A stretch of DNA of 64,000 nucleotides from Martinezella lusitana (GCF_010668395.1 NZ_WUEY01000022.1:1-64000), one strand, 5' to 3'; positions 8,528 to 17,094 are shown, numbered from the stretch's first letter. Notes: generated by a model not told the origin, from the sequence alone. A program made the numbers and translations.

Positions 8528-8968
8528 TCACACCGTCTGCTGTTTCAGAGCGGCAATCGCTCTGTATTGCAGGCAATCCGGCGCCATTTCCATCAATTCG
8601 ATCCTGTTGCCGTCCGGATCTTCGATCCACGCGCCACGATTCCCGTCAAGCCCGGACTTGATCGGCGAGGTGAGCGCAATGCCGGCTTTCTCCAGCTTTG
8701 CCGCCGCAACGTCCAGATTGTCAATCGTCAGGCAGAAATGGTTGGTGCCGTTGGCATCAGGCCCTGGGGCGCGGTCGCTGTCGGCGCCGGGGAAGAGTTC
8801 GAGAAACTGGCGATCGGTGATGCGCAGATAGACGATCCACGGCGTTCCGTCGGCGCGCTCGAGCCTGTGCATTTCCTGAAGACCAAGCCTGTCGCGATAG
8901 AAATCCAGCGACGCACCGAGGTCCTTGACCTTGATGGCGAGGTGGCCGAGGCCGGTAATGTCTTCCAT
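8528..8968 (-). CDS. VOC/glyoxalase-like protein
   Basis: This is a 146-residue single vicinal-oxygen-chelate domain protein. It starts TGLGHLAIKVKDLGASLDFY, with the first metal-type His in GHLAIKV, and contains TNHFCLTIDNLD and the C-terminal AWIEDPDGNRIELME, where the Glu is the usual last metal ligand. Family members include glyoxalase I, epimerases and extradiol dioxygenases, and the substrate cannot be read from sequence. The start at 8968 has GGAGA upstream; the longer frame adds 16 residues without a ribosome site. It is co-transcribed with the LacI gene and carries the operator 22 bases upstream. Confidence 0.88.
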   Translation of the reverse strand: MEDITGLGHLAIKVKDLGASLDFYRDRLGLQEMHRLERADGTPWIVYLRITDRQFLELFPGADSDRAPGPDANGTNHFCLTIDNLDVAAAKLEKAGIALTSPIKSGLDGNRGAWIEDPDGNRIELMEMAPDCLQYRAIAALKQQTV

Positions 8969-8990
8969 GTGATGTCTCCGAAGTGGTTGA

Positions 8991-9004
8991 TTTAACGATA
9001 ATAC
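8991..9004 (-). promoter_or_regulatory. LacI-type operator (site 2)
   Basis: Read on the minus strand the site is GTATTATCGTTAAA, differing from site 1 only in the last base, and in the same orientation relative to its gene. It lies 22 bases upstream of the VOC start. It would control the VOC-LacI unit. Confidence 0.65.
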
Positions 9005-9075
9005 TGCATAGGGCAAGGAAGCAATGTTTTTGGCGATCTCCTTGGGAAGGTTTGGCGGTTGGGAATCCGGTCCCG

Positions 9076-9882
9076 CTAGTCCCAGAGCGGAGCGCCGGCC
9101 GGATCGATGGCGCGCAAACTCTGCGGCAGTGCGTCGATCGTCTCGATGTCGGCAGCGGTCAAGCTGAGCATGTGTGCTTGCCAGTTCGACCGGATGCGTT
9201 CGGGTTTCGACGAGGTTGGAATTGCGGCATAGCCTTTGGAGAGTTCATAGGCGAGCGCGACCTGCTCGACGGTTGCTTCGTGCCGCTCCGCAACCAGCCG
9301 CATCTGCTCGATATCGCCCATGCGACCCTGCGCGACAGGCTGGTAACAGGTCACGAGAATGCCGCGTTTGTTGCAGTGGTCCGCGAGTTTGCGGTTCTGG
9401 AACAAAGGGTTGAGCTCGATCTGGTTGGTGGCGACAGCCCTTTTGCCGAGAATGGCCTCGGCTTTTTCCAGCAGGGCGATGGTAAAGTTCGAGACGCCGA
9501 TCATCCGTGTGCGCGCCGCCTCCCGCGCCTCGGCGAGTTGTTCGAGATAGACTTCCGGTTCGATGCGACCGTGGGGTGCCGGCCAGTGGATCAGGGTCAG
9601 GTCGACCTGATCGACGCCGATCGTGTCGCAGCTTTGCCGCAGGGATGGCAGCAGTTTTCCAGGACCAAGATTGTCCACCTTGATCTTCGTCGTCACGAAA
9701 ATCTCGTCCCGCCTCAGCCCGCTTTGCCGCATGGCCTCGCCGACGCTCTGTTCCGTGCCGTAGGATTGCGCCGTGTCGAGGTGGCGGTAGCCTGTTTCGA
9801 GCGCGTAGAGAATGGCGGCAACGCCGTCCGCGCCCGTCCTTGCCCATGTCCCAAAGCCCAATCGCGGAATCGAATCCGTCAT
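9076..9882 (-). CDS. Aldo-keto reductase
   Basis: This is a 268-residue NADPH-type (beta/alpha)8 oxidoreductase. The catalytic tetrad is visible: Asp36 and Tyr41 in YRHLDTAQSYG, Lys66 in TTKIKV and His99 in LIHWPAPHG. GVSNF and the C-terminal cofactor loop IPTSSKPERIRSN are typical of 2,5-diketo-gluconate-reductase-like AKRs. GGAGGAG lies 6 bases before the ATG at 9882. It is divergent from the ABC transporter operon and shares the palindromic operator at 9947-9961, so it is likely induced with it. It probably reduces a keto-sugar or aldehyde intermediate; the substrate is not known. Confidence 0.93.
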   Translation of the reverse strand: MTDSIPRLGFGTWARTGADGVAAILYALETGYRHLDTAQSYGTEQSVGEAMRQSGLRRDEIFVTTKIKVDNLGPGKLLPSLRQSCDTIGVDQVDLTLIHWPAPHGRIEPEVYLEQLAEAREAARTRMIGVSNFTIALLEKAEAILGKRAVATNQIELNPLFQNRKLADHCNKRGILVTCYQPVAQGRMGDIEQMRLVAERHEATVEQVALAYELSKGYAAIPTSSKPERIRSNWQAHMLSLTAADIETIDALPQSLRAIDPAGAPLWD

Positions 9883-9946
9883 GATGTCTCCTCCAAAAGA
9901 CTCCCGATCGGCAAATAGATGCTTGACGCCTATCGAGAAGCCGCTA

Positions 9947-9961
9947 GTATTAACGTTAATA
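9947..9961. promoter_or_regulatory. LacI-type operator, perfect palindrome (site 3)
   Basis: TATTAACGTTAATA (9948-9961) is a perfect 14-bp palindrome with a central CG, a common LacI-family pattern. With the preceding G it reads GTATTAACGTTAAT, matching sites 1 and 2. It lies between the divergent aldo-keto reductase (ATG at 9882) and the transporter operon (ATG at 10015). Confidence 0.75.
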
Positions 9962-10014
9962 TCAGGATGTGCAAGCGCCGGAGGAGGCCGCACTCGCTGA
10001 TCGGAGGAAAATAG

Positions 10015-10914
10015 ATGGCATTGAGATGGAGCCGGGTCGCCCCGCAGCTTGCGCTTGCGCCTGCCGTGCTGATCACGGTCGTCGCGTTTATTGGATCGAT
10101 CGTCTGGACCGTCGTGCTTTCGTTCACCCGCAGCCGCCGCCTGCCGGAATACGAAATCGACTGGTCCAATCCACTTCGTCAATACACCAGATTGTTTGCC
10201 GACGCCGGCTGGGAAATATCGCTCCGCAACCTCTTCGTGCTGGCGATCGGCAGCGCGCTTGCCATCGTGCTCGGTTTCATTCTTGCCGCCATGATCGAGC
10301 GCGAGCGGCGAGGCGAGGATGTCTTCCGAACCGTCTTCCTCTACCCGCTCGCCGTCTCGTTGATCGTGACCGGTGTCGCCTGGCGCTGGATTTTCAATCC
10401 GCAGCTGGGGCTCGAAAATTTCCTGCATGGCATCGGCCTTACGGGTGTGAGCTTCAATTGGCTGAACGATGGGCAGACGGCGATGTACGCCATCATTCTC
10501 GCCTCCGTCTGGCAAAGCTCCGGCTTCTACATGGCCCTGATGCTCGCCGGCCTGAAGGGCATCAACCAGGAGATCTGGAGTGCCGCCCGCATCGATGGCG
10601 TCAGTCTCTGGCGCGTTTATCTGGAGGTCATCATCCCGATGATGAAATTCACCTTTCTTACCTGCGCTATCCTGCTCTCGCTCGGCGTCATCAAGGCCTA
10701 TGACATCATCGTCGCGATGACCAATGGCGGCCCTGGCCAATCCACCTGGCTTCCCGCCTATTTCACGATCAAGGCGATGACGGAGAAGAGCAATCTCGGT
10801 TACGCCTCGGCCGCCGCGTCGATGATGCTCGTCGTGACGCTGGTGATCTTCCTGCCGCTGGTGGCCCTGACCGCCTGGCAGCAGCGAGCCGCCCGCAAAG
10901 GAGGTCATGCATGA
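10015..10914 (+). CDS. Sugar ABC transporter permease (MalF/UgpA type)
   Basis: This is a 299-residue inner-membrane permease with about six hydrophobic segments (first PQLALAPAVLITVVAFIGSI). The cytoplasmic EAA loop is EIWSAARIDGVSLWRVYLEV (about 190-210), which couples to the ATPase. GGAGG lies upstream of the ATG. It is the first gene of a permease-permease-ATPase-binding protein operon, and its stop overlaps the next start (ATGA at 10911). This is the CUT1 class of carbohydrate importers. Control is probably by the operator at 9947-9961. Confidence 0.93.
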   Translation: MALRWSRVAPQLALAPAVLITVVAFIGSIVWTVVLSFTRSRRLPEYEIDWSNPLRQYTRLFADAGWEISLRNLFVLAIGSALAIVLGFILAAMIERERRGEDVFRTVFLYPLAVSLIVTGVAWRWIFNPQLGLENFLHGIGLTGVSFNWLNDGQTAMYAIILASVWQSSGFYMALMLAGLKGINQEIWSAARIDGVSLWRVYLEVIIPMMKFTFLTCAILLSLGVIKAYDIIVAMTNGGPGQSTWLPAYFTIKAMTEKSNLGYASAAASMMLVVTLVIFLPLVALTAWQQRAARKGGHA

Positions 10915-11843
10915 GCGATATTGCAGCCCTCAGGCCGTCGTCGGCCGTCACCGCCGAAACGCCGGCGCAGGTGATGTTTCCAAGGGCGAAGAAGCGTATC
11001 AAAGGCCGCTCTATCGCGGTGCTCGTGTTCCTGTCGATGGCAGCGCTCTTCTTCTGCGTGCCGCTCTACGTGCTGATCGTCACCTCCTTCAAGTCGATGG
11101 ATCAGATCCGCGAGGGCGCCATCTTCTCGTGGCCGCGCGATTGGACGATCGAGCCATGGATCTATGCCTGGAGCCAGGCCTGTTCCGGCATCACATGTAC
11201 GGGTCTGAGGGGCGGCTTCTGGAATTCGGTGGCGATCCTGTTCCCCTCGTTGATCGCCTCGATTTCGCTGTCGGCCGTCACCGGTTATGCCCTGGCGCTG
11301 TGGAATGTGAGATGGACGGGCGCGTTCCTGTTTCTGCTGTTCCTCTGCGCTTTCGTGCCGTTCCAGATCATCATGTATCCGCTGATCGTCATTACCGTCG
11401 GCATGGGCATCTATGGTTCGCTCTGGGCCGTGGCCTTCATTCACACCGTCCTCTCCATGCCGGTCCTGACGCTGATCTTTCGGAATTTCTACAAGGATAT
11501 CCCGGCTGATCTCACCAAGGCGGCCATCATGGATTCGGGATCGTTCTGGCGGATCTTTCTGGAGATCATCCTGCCGATGTCGGGCAATATCCTGATCGTC
11601 GTCCTGATCATGCAGGTGACGCATATCTGGAACGACTACCTGATCGGCGTGACGTTCGGCGGCCTGGGTGCCGCGCCGATGACGGTCAATCTCGCCAACA
11701 TGGTGACGGTATCGACGGGCACCGTCGCCTACAACGCCAATATGGCCGCAGCGCTGCTGACCGCCATTCCCCCTCTCTTCATCTATTTCGTCCTCGGCAA
11801 GTTCTTCGTGCAGGGAATCGCCGCCGGCGCGATCAAAGGTTAG
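10911..11843 (+). CDS. Sugar ABC transporter permease (MalG type, glucose-like)
   Basis: This is a 310-residue second permease with six membrane segments and the EAA motif DLTKAAIMDSGSFWRIFLEI. The periplasmic stretch with two cysteines followed by GLRGGFWNSVAIL resembles the glucose/mannose importer permeases of CUT1 systems, which suggests a hexose or related substrate. The N terminus is a polar 35-residue cytoplasmic extension. It overlaps the first permease by 4 bases and is followed by the ATPase 8 bases later. Confidence 0.93.
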   Translation: MSDIAALRPSSAVTAETPAQVMFPRAKKRIKGRSIAVLVFLSMAALFFCVPLYVLIVTSFKSMDQIREGAIFSWPRDWTIEPWIYAWSQACSGITCTGLRGGFWNSVAILFPSLIASISLSAVTGYALALWNVRWTGAFLFLLFLCAFVPFQIIMYPLIVITVGMGIYGSLWAVAFIHTVLSMPVLTLIFRNFYKDIPADLTKAAIMDSGSFWRIFLEIILPMSGNILIVVLIMQVTHIWNDYLIGVTFGGLGAAPMTVNLANMVTVSTGTVAYNANMAAALLTAIPPLFIYFVLGKFFVQGIAAGAIKG

Positions 11844-11851
11844 GGCAACGG

Positions 11852-12952
11852 ATGCCAAGTGTTTCCTTCGAACATATCGTCAAGAAATACGGTGAGGTCA
11901 GTGTCCTCTCCGGCCTCAATCTGGCGATCGATCATAGCGACTTTCTCGTGCTGCTCGGCCCGTCCGGCTGCGGCAAGACAACATTGCTGAATTTGCTGGC
12001 GGGTCTCGTCGACGTGTCCAGCGGGCGTATCATGATCGGCGAACGCGACGTGACCGAGCTTGATCCCAAGGATCGCGGGCTGGCCATGGTCTTCCAGTCC
12101 TATGCGCTTTATCCCACGAAGACGGTCGAGGGGAATTTGCGCTTCGGTCTCTCGGCGCTGAAATTGCCGCGGGAAGAGGCCGACCGGCGCATCAGGTGGG
12201 CGGCAAGCCTGCTGCAGCTCGAACCGCTGATGAACCGCAAGCCGGCGCAACTGTCTGGCGGCCAGCGCCAGCGCGTCGCCATCGGTCGCGCGCTCGTCAA
12301 ACATGCCGACGTGCTTCTCTTCGACGAGCCGCTGTCCAACCTGGATGCCAAGCTTCGCACCGAAATGCGGCTCGAGATCAAGAAGCTGCACGAGGAGCTG
12401 AAGCCGACCGTCGTCTATGTGACGCATGACCAGATCGAGGCAATGACGATGGCGACCAGGATCGCCGTGATGAACGGCGGCGAGATCCAGCAGTTCGGCA
12501 CGCCGGATGAGGTCTACGAGCAGCCGGCGAATCTGTTCGTCGCCGGCTTCATCGGCTCGCCCGCCATGAACCTGGTCGAAGCCAGGATCGTGCGGGAGGG
12601 AGATCGCGCTGGAGCAATCGCCGCAGACGGCCGGCGCTTCGATCTTTCGGACTATACCTATACGGCTCAACACCCGGCCCATGACCAGGCGATCATCATC
12701 GGCATGCGGCCCGAGCATTTCGTCATCGGCGAGCCATCGTCTCCGGCGGCCTGCTCGCTGGAACTGCCGGTTCGCATCGTAGAGCGCACGGGCTCCGATG
12801 CGATCCTGTCGCTCGGCACCGGCGCGTCCCTGATCGCGGTGCGTATCGAGCCGGATCGCGCCGCCAGGCTGAAGCCCGGCGAGATCGTCTCCGTGACCTA
12901 CCCCAGGACAAAACTGAATCTTTTCGACGCCCAGAGCGGGCGGCGGCTTTAA
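11852..12952 (+). CDS. Sugar ABC transporter ATPase (MalK/UgpC type)
   Basis: This is a 366-residue ATPase. It has Walker A GPSGCGKTT (about 36-44), signature LSGGQRQRV, Walker B DVLLFDEPLSNLD and switch His in YVTHDQIEAMT. A C-terminal TOBE/regulatory domain (from about 240, IIGMRPEHFVIGE) is typical of CUT1 ATPases, which can be inhibited by other regulators. It sits between the permeases and the binding protein gene, 12 bases before the latter's ATG, so it is part of the same transcript. Confidence 0.95.
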   Translation: MPSVSFEHIVKKYGEVSVLSGLNLAIDHSDFLVLLGPSGCGKTTLLNLLAGLVDVSSGRIMIGERDVTELDPKDRGLAMVFQSYALYPTKTVEGNLRFGLSALKLPREEADRRIRWAASLLQLEPLMNRKPAQLSGGQRQRVAIGRALVKHADVLLFDEPLSNLDAKLRTEMRLEIKKLHEELKPTVVYVTHDQIEAMTMATRIAVMNGGEIQQFGTPDEVYEQPANLFVAGFIGSPAMNLVEARIVREGDRAGAIAADGRRFDLSDYTYTAQHPAHDQAIIIGMRPEHFVIGEPSSPAACSLELPVRIVERTGSDAILSLGTGASLIAVRIEPDRAARLKPGEIVSVTYPRTKLNLFDAQSGRRL

Positions 12953-12964
12953 TGGGAGGAACGC

Positions 12965-14209
12965 ATGCTGAAAAACTGGAAAAAGGCATGGCTGCTGGCG
13001 ACCATCGCCATCTGCCCGAGTGTGGTTCACGCCGAGGATCTGGTCATCTACCAGAAATGGTCGTCGCCGGCGGAAGTGGCTGCTCTCAACGTCCTGAAGA
13101 AGGCGGCAGAGGAGAAGGGGATCAAGTGGATCGATATCACCATCCCGCATGACACCGGCTCGAACGTCAACCTCATGAATCTGGTGACGGGCGGCCAGCC
13201 GCCGAACGTGTTCTCGGAGAACAATCCGGGCGTCTACCGCGATCTGACGAATATGGGCCTCGGCCGGCCGTTGACCGACGTCTTCAAGGCGGATGGCGCG
13301 CTCGACAAGTTTCCGTCTTCCGTCGTCCAGTCGATCACCGTCGACGATCAGATCATGAAGATACCGCTCGGCATCCATGTCGACGGCATGCTTTACTACA
13401 ATATCGAAGCGGCCAAGAAGGCGGGCGTCGATCCTGCGAAATGGACGTCGCTGGACGAAATGTACGCCGATTTCGACAAGATCAGGAAAGCCGGCATCGT
13501 GCCGCTGGCACTCGGCGCCCAGCAATGGCAGGTCGGCTATCTCACCCATGCTTTGGTGGCGAGCATCGGCGGCGCCGACCTCTTTACGCGGATCTACGGG
13601 CCGAAGCCGGACGCAGCGGCCCTCGATGCGCCGGAGCTTCGGACCGCGTTCGAGTGGCTGCGCAAATTCCAGCAGGCCTCCGATCCGGGTTCCGTCAACC
13701 GCGACTGGAACATGACCACCAATATGGTGATAGAGGGGCAGGCGCTCATGCAGATCCATGGCGACTGGATGAAGGGCGAGTGGCGCGCGGCGGGCAAGGA
13801 AGCCGGCAAGGATTTCGGCTGCGTCCAGATTCCCGGAGCAAAGGCCTTGTCGGTAACGGTCGATGCCTGGGGCCTGCTCGGCAAGCAGTCTCCTGAAAAG
13901 GATGCTGCGGAGGTCGAATTCGCCAAGCTCATCGTCGATCCGAAGATCAATGCCGCCTTTGCGGCGGCGAAGGGCTCGACGCCCGTGCGCACCGATGTCG
14001 ATCCGTCGACGCTGGACGCCTGCTCCAGGAATGTCCTCGATATGCTGAAGGACCCCGCGCATCAGGTGCAGAACCCGCATTCGATGGTCGACGAGGACTG
14101 GCAGTCGGCGATATGGGACGTCGCCTTCAACTACTGGAGCAAGCCGGACATGACCGTGGACCAGGCAGTGGCCGCGCTCAAGGAGCAATACCAGGCCATC
14201 CTGCAATAA
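12965..14209 (+). CDS. Sugar ABC transporter substrate-binding protein
   Basis: This is a 414-residue periplasmic protein. A signal peptide of about 23 residues (WLLATIAICPSVVHAED) precedes an extracellular solute-binding family 1 fold. LVIYQKWSSPAEVAALNVL at the start, NMTTNMVIEGQALMQIHGDW in the middle and the polar C-terminal lobe resemble glucose/mannose-type binding proteins. GGGAGG lies upstream of the ATG. It is the last transporter gene and is followed at once by a large hairpin (14223-14264), which may keep its message level higher than that of the genes behind it. Ligand identity is inferred only as a hexose-like sugar. Confidence 0.93.
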   Translation: MLKNWKKAWLLATIAICPSVVHAEDLVIYQKWSSPAEVAALNVLKKAAEEKGIKWIDITIPHDTGSNVNLMNLVTGGQPPNVFSENNPGVYRDLTNMGLGRPLTDVFKADGALDKFPSSVVQSITVDDQIMKIPLGIHVDGMLYYNIEAAKKAGVDPAKWTSLDEMYADFDKIRKAGIVPLALGAQQWQVGYLTHALVASIGGADLFTRIYGPKPDAAALDAPELRTAFEWLRKFQQASDPGSVNRDWNMTTNMVIEGQALMQIHGDWMKGEWRAAGKEAGKDFGCVQIPGAKALSVTVDAWGLLGKQSPEKDAAEVEFAKLIVDPKINAAFAAAKGSTPVRTDVDPSTLDACSRNVLDMLKDPAHQVQNPHSMVDEDWQSAIWDVAFNYWSKPDMTVDQAVAALKEQYQAILQ

Positions 14210-14222
14210 TTTCTCCCGAGCT

Positions 14223-14264
14223 CATGGCCGGTGCCGCGGCAGCGTCGTTGCGGCACCGGCCATG
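14223..14264 (+). terminator. 15-bp perfect hairpin after binding-protein gene
   Basis: CATGGCCGGTGCCGC pairs perfectly with GCGGCACCGGCCATG across a 12-base loop, 13 bases past the stop. There is no U run after it. As in other ABC operons, such a stem may act as a partial terminator or 3' stabiliser giving excess binding protein over downstream enzymes. Confidence 0.6.
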
Positions 14265-14290
14265 AAACATGAACACAAGGTACAAGCGAC

Positions 14291-14770
14291 ATGGATACAA
14301 GACTTCTCGATGAAGACGCCGTCATGCAGATCTGCTTCGTCACTGACGATGTGATGAAGTCCGCGCAATGGTTTTCCGATCTCACAGGCAAGCCTCTGCC
14401 GAAGGAGGGCAAGGCTGCCGAACCTGGGGAAGCGCAGGCGATTTATGACGGCAAGCCGGCTGCCGTCGGCTGCCGCATCATGATGTTCAAGTTCGGAAAC
14501 ATCGACGTGGAGTTTCTGCAGCCCGGGCCGGAGAAAAGCGCCTGGCGCGACCTCCTGGAGGAGAAAGGTCCCGGCTGCCACCACATCGCGTTCCGCACCC
14601 GCAATCTGACGAAGCGCAACGCCTTCCTTGAAGGCAAGGGCCATCAGCTCCTGCAGCGCGGCGAGTTCCACGGCGGTCATGGCCGCTATGCCTATTACGA
14701 CACGGTCAAGGCCCTTGGCGTCATGGTCGAGCTGCTCGAGTTCGACAATGACAAGGAGCCGCAAGGCTGA
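14291..14770 (+). CDS. VOC-family protein (epimerase/lyase-like)
   Basis: This is a 159-residue single VOC domain protein. It reads VMQICFVTDDVMKSAQWFSDL, CRIMMFKFGNIDVEFLQPG, GCHHIAFRTRNL and ALGVMVELLEFDN. Candidate metal ligands are Glu in VEFLQP, His in CHHIAF and Glu in VELLEF, as in methylmalonyl-CoA-epimerase-like VOC proteins; the first ligand, normally His, appears to be Gln or Cys here. It follows the transporter hairpin and precedes the TIM-barrel isomerase by 67 bases. Context suggests it works on a sugar-derived intermediate. It is not closely similar to the other VOC gene at 8528. Confidence 0.85.
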   Translation: MDTRLLDEDAVMQICFVTDDVMKSAQWFSDLTGKPLPKEGKAAEPGEAQAIYDGKPAAVGCRIMMFKFGNIDVEFLQPGPEKSAWRDLLEEKGPGCHHIAFRTRNLTKRNAFLEGKGHQLLQRGEFHGGHGRYAYYDTVKALGVMVELLEFDNDKEPQG

Positions 14771-14837
14771 TTGTTGCCGGCCCTCCTTGGCGGGAGGGCC
14801 GCTTACATTCGATGTTCATCCCCCAGAGAGCAGATCC

Positions 14838-15593
14838 ATGGCCTATCCGATTGCGTATCAACTTTACTCGTCCAGGAATTTCCCGCCGCTTCACGCGCAG
14901 TTTCCGGTGCTGAAATCCTTTGGCTACGATGCCATCGAGCCGTGGCTTCCGGCCTATGAAAGCGATCCCGCGCTGTTCCGGCGGCAGATCGACGATGCCG
15001 GTCTTCGTTGCTTCGGGTTCCATATGCCGCTGAAGGGACTGGTCGCCGAGCCAAGCCGCTTCATCGAGATCGCGCAGACGCTCGGTGCGACCTATATGAT
15101 TCCGCCCTTCGTTCCGAAAGAGGAGCGCCTCGACACCGCCGACTACTGGAAGGGGATCGGCGAGCAGCTTGCGCAAGGTGCCGAGCGCGCGGCGCGGCAC
15201 GGGTTGAAGGTGGCCTGGCACAATCACGATTTCGAATATGTTCCGCTCGCGGACGGCTCAAGGCCGATCGATCATATTCTCGGCGCCGGCGAGCAGGTCC
15301 TTTTCGAGATCGATTGCGGCTGGATCACGCGGGCCGGCGCCGATCCCGCCGAGGAACTGGAGCGTTATGCCGATCGCATCGTTGCCATTCAGACCAAGGA
15401 CACAGCCCCTCGCGGAGTGACCGCCGATGACGGCTGGGTCGCGACCGGCGACGGCATCATCGACTGGGCAACACTCGCGCCGCTCTTCCGCAAGACCCGG
15501 GCCGACCATATCGTCACGGAGCATGACAATCCCACCGATTGGCGGCGCTTTGCCCAGCGATCGATCGATCATATCCGCTCGCTCGGTTTGTAG
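14838..15593 (+). CDS. Sugar phosphate isomerase/epimerase (xylose-isomerase-like TIM barrel)
   Basis: This is a 251-residue AP-endonuclease-2/xylose isomerase-like TIM barrel. Typical elements are YDAIEPWLPAY, HGLKVAWHNHDFEY, QVLFEIDCGWITRAG, IVAIQTKDTAP and ADHIVTEHDNPTDW. The Glu, His, Asp and Glu residues at the strand ends (IEP, WHNHD, EIDCGW, TEHD) form the expected metal site. The start at 14838 follows a purine-rich AGAGAG; the longer frame runs back into the VOC gene and is not coding. It ends 9 bases before the enolase-superfamily gene. It may interconvert keto- and aldo-sugars or act as a 3-keto-glycoside enzyme; the substrate is open. Confidence 0.88.
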   Translation: MAYPIAYQLYSSRNFPPLHAQFPVLKSFGYDAIEPWLPAYESDPALFRRQIDDAGLRCFGFHMPLKGLVAEPSRFIEIAQTLGATYMIPPFVPKEERLDTADYWKGIGEQLAQGAERAARHGLKVAWHNHDFEYVPLADGSRPIDHILGAGEQVLFEIDCGWITRAGADPAEELERYADRIVAIQTKDTAPRGVTADDGWVATGDGIIDWATLAPLFRKTRADHIVTEHDNPTDWRRFAQRSIDHIRSLGL

Positions 15594-15602
15594 GGGCGCA
15601 AG

Positions 15603-16799
15603 GTGAAGATCGTCGATCTCAAATGCGCCGTCATCGGCTCGAGCCCCGTCATCCGCATCGTCACCGACGCCGGCATCGACGGCTACGCACAGGCGGAGAC
15701 ATGGAAGCCCTTTCTCAAGCCCTATGTCCTTGCCTTTCGGGACGCGCTCGTCGGGCAGGACCCGACGGATGTCGAGCGTGTCATGCTGCGCATCCGGCAG
15801 CGTGGCGGCTTCAAGCCGTGGGGTGCGGTCGTCAGCATCATCGAAATGGCGCTGTGGGACGTCGCCGGCAAGGCGGCCGGTCTGCCGGTCTACAAGCTTC
15901 TCGGCGGCAAGGTGCGCGATCGGGTTCGCGTTTATAATGGCGCAGTCCGTGAACCATTGGCAGGCTTCATGCCGGAGGATTATGCCGCAAATTGCCGCGC
16001 GATGAAGGCGGCGAGGGAAGGCTTCACCATCGTCAAGCAGCCGATCGGGTTTCACAGCCGCATGCGGGTCGAGGTGCCGGATTTCTTTTATGGCGATCCG
16101 GAAGCCGGCGGGATGCATGGCGCCCATGATCGCGGCCTGCTCACCGAACGCGGTCTCAAGCACATGGTCGCCTGCGTCGCCGCCATGAAAGAGGAGCTGG
16201 GCGACGAGATCGGCCTGGCGCTCGATTGCGGTCCCGGCTGGACCGTGCCGGATGCGATCCGCTTTGCGAAAGCCGTCGAGCCGTTCAACCTCGTCTGGCT
16301 GGAGGACATGCTGACCGGCGATTATTCGCCCTTCGTCAATGCGGATGTCTATCGCGATCTGACGGTATCGACCTCGACGCCGATCCACACCGGCGAGCAG
16401 ATTTATCTGAGACAGAATTTCAAGCCGCTTATCGAGACCAAGGCCGTCAATATCATCGGGCCCGACCCTTGCGATGTCGGGGGCATTGCCGAGCTGAAAT
16501 GGATCGCGGAATATGCCGACCTGCACGGTATATTGATGGCGCCGCACGGAACGGCGAACGGCCTGTTGGGGCTTGCCGCCCTCGTGCAGGTCTGCGCGGC
16601 GCTTCCGCACAATTATGTGGCCTTCGAATATACGATCGGCGACCCTTTCTGGTGGTACGACATCGTCGATGGTCTGCCGGACCCCATCGTCGTGGATGGC
16701 CACATCGGAGTCTGGGATGCTCCGGGTCTCGGTGTGACCCTCAATGCGGAGAAGGCCAAGCCCTATCTGACCGCCGAGGATAGCGCATTCTTTGATTAG
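15603..16799 (+). CDS. Mandelate racemase/muconate lactonizing enzyme family protein (sugar acid dehydratase-like)
   Basis: This is a 398-residue enolase-superfamily enzyme with a GTG start behind AGGGG. The N-terminal capping domain is followed by the barrel with the Lys of TIVKQPIG, metal ligands Asp in LALDCGPGW, Glu in VWLEDML and Glu in IHTGEQI, and the His of MAPHGTANG. This fits acid-sugar dehydratases or racemases (galactonate/gluconate type). An insert with GDPEAGGMHGAHDRG lies between the Lys and the first Asp. It is the last gene of this operon, with a weak hairpin at 16821. A sugar-acid dehydration step is plausible; no partner aldolase is in the window. Confidence 0.88.
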   Translation: MKIVDLKCAVIGSSPVIRIVTDAGIDGYAQAETWKPFLKPYVLAFRDALVGQDPTDVERVMLRIRQRGGFKPWGAVVSIIEMALWDVAGKAAGLPVYKLLGGKVRDRVRVYNGAVREPLAGFMPEDYAANCRAMKAAREGFTIVKQPIGFHSRMRVEVPDFFYGDPEAGGMHGAHDRGLLTERGLKHMVACVAAMKEELGDEIGLALDCGPGWTVPDAIRFAKAVEPFNLVWLEDMLTGDYSPFVNADVYRDLTVSTSTPIHTGEQIYLRQNFKPLIETKAVNIIGPDPCDVGGIAELKWIAEYADLHGILMAPHGTANGLLGLAALVQVCAALPHNYVAFEYTIGDPFWWYDIVDGLPDPIVVDGHIGVWDAPGLGVTLNAEKAKPYLTAEDSAFFD

Positions 16800-17094
16800 G
16801 ATGGCTATCCTTCCTTTGAGGCGTTTGGCTTTCGCCAAGCGTCAGGGCCTCCGCTTTCATGCAAGATATTTACGAGAAAAATTGCGCTTGCCTATTTTAT
16901 TTCTTTTGTAAAAAAATTATAGAAAGAAGAACGGATGACGGTGCCGGCGAGGAGGAAACAGGCGTCGTTCGTGATCATTCATTTCCCCAGCCGGGGAGTG
17001 GGAGGTCTCCGGATTGTATTTCCTCCATTGGGAAGCCGTTTTGCCGACGCTTGGACGAGTGTCTGACGGTTGTCGCTGAAGTGAAGGAATATTG
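16800..17094 (+). other. Intergenic region with weak hairpin and AT-rich promoter zone
   Basis: A 9-bp stem with two GU pairs and a TTTC loop (16821-16842) may end the preceding operon. A markedly AT-rich zone (about 16860-16930, including TTTTGTAAAAAAATTATAG) then probably holds the promoter of the next operon. No LacI-type operator like sites 1-3 is present, so the two sugar operons may be separately controlled. Confidence 0.5.

Noticed and set aside
11840-14206. 788-residue open frame on the minus strand opposite the ABC operon
   Set aside because: It is antisense to the ATPase and binding-protein genes, which have clear family motifs; the frame is His/Arg/Asp-rich without domains, as expected from GC-rich shadows.
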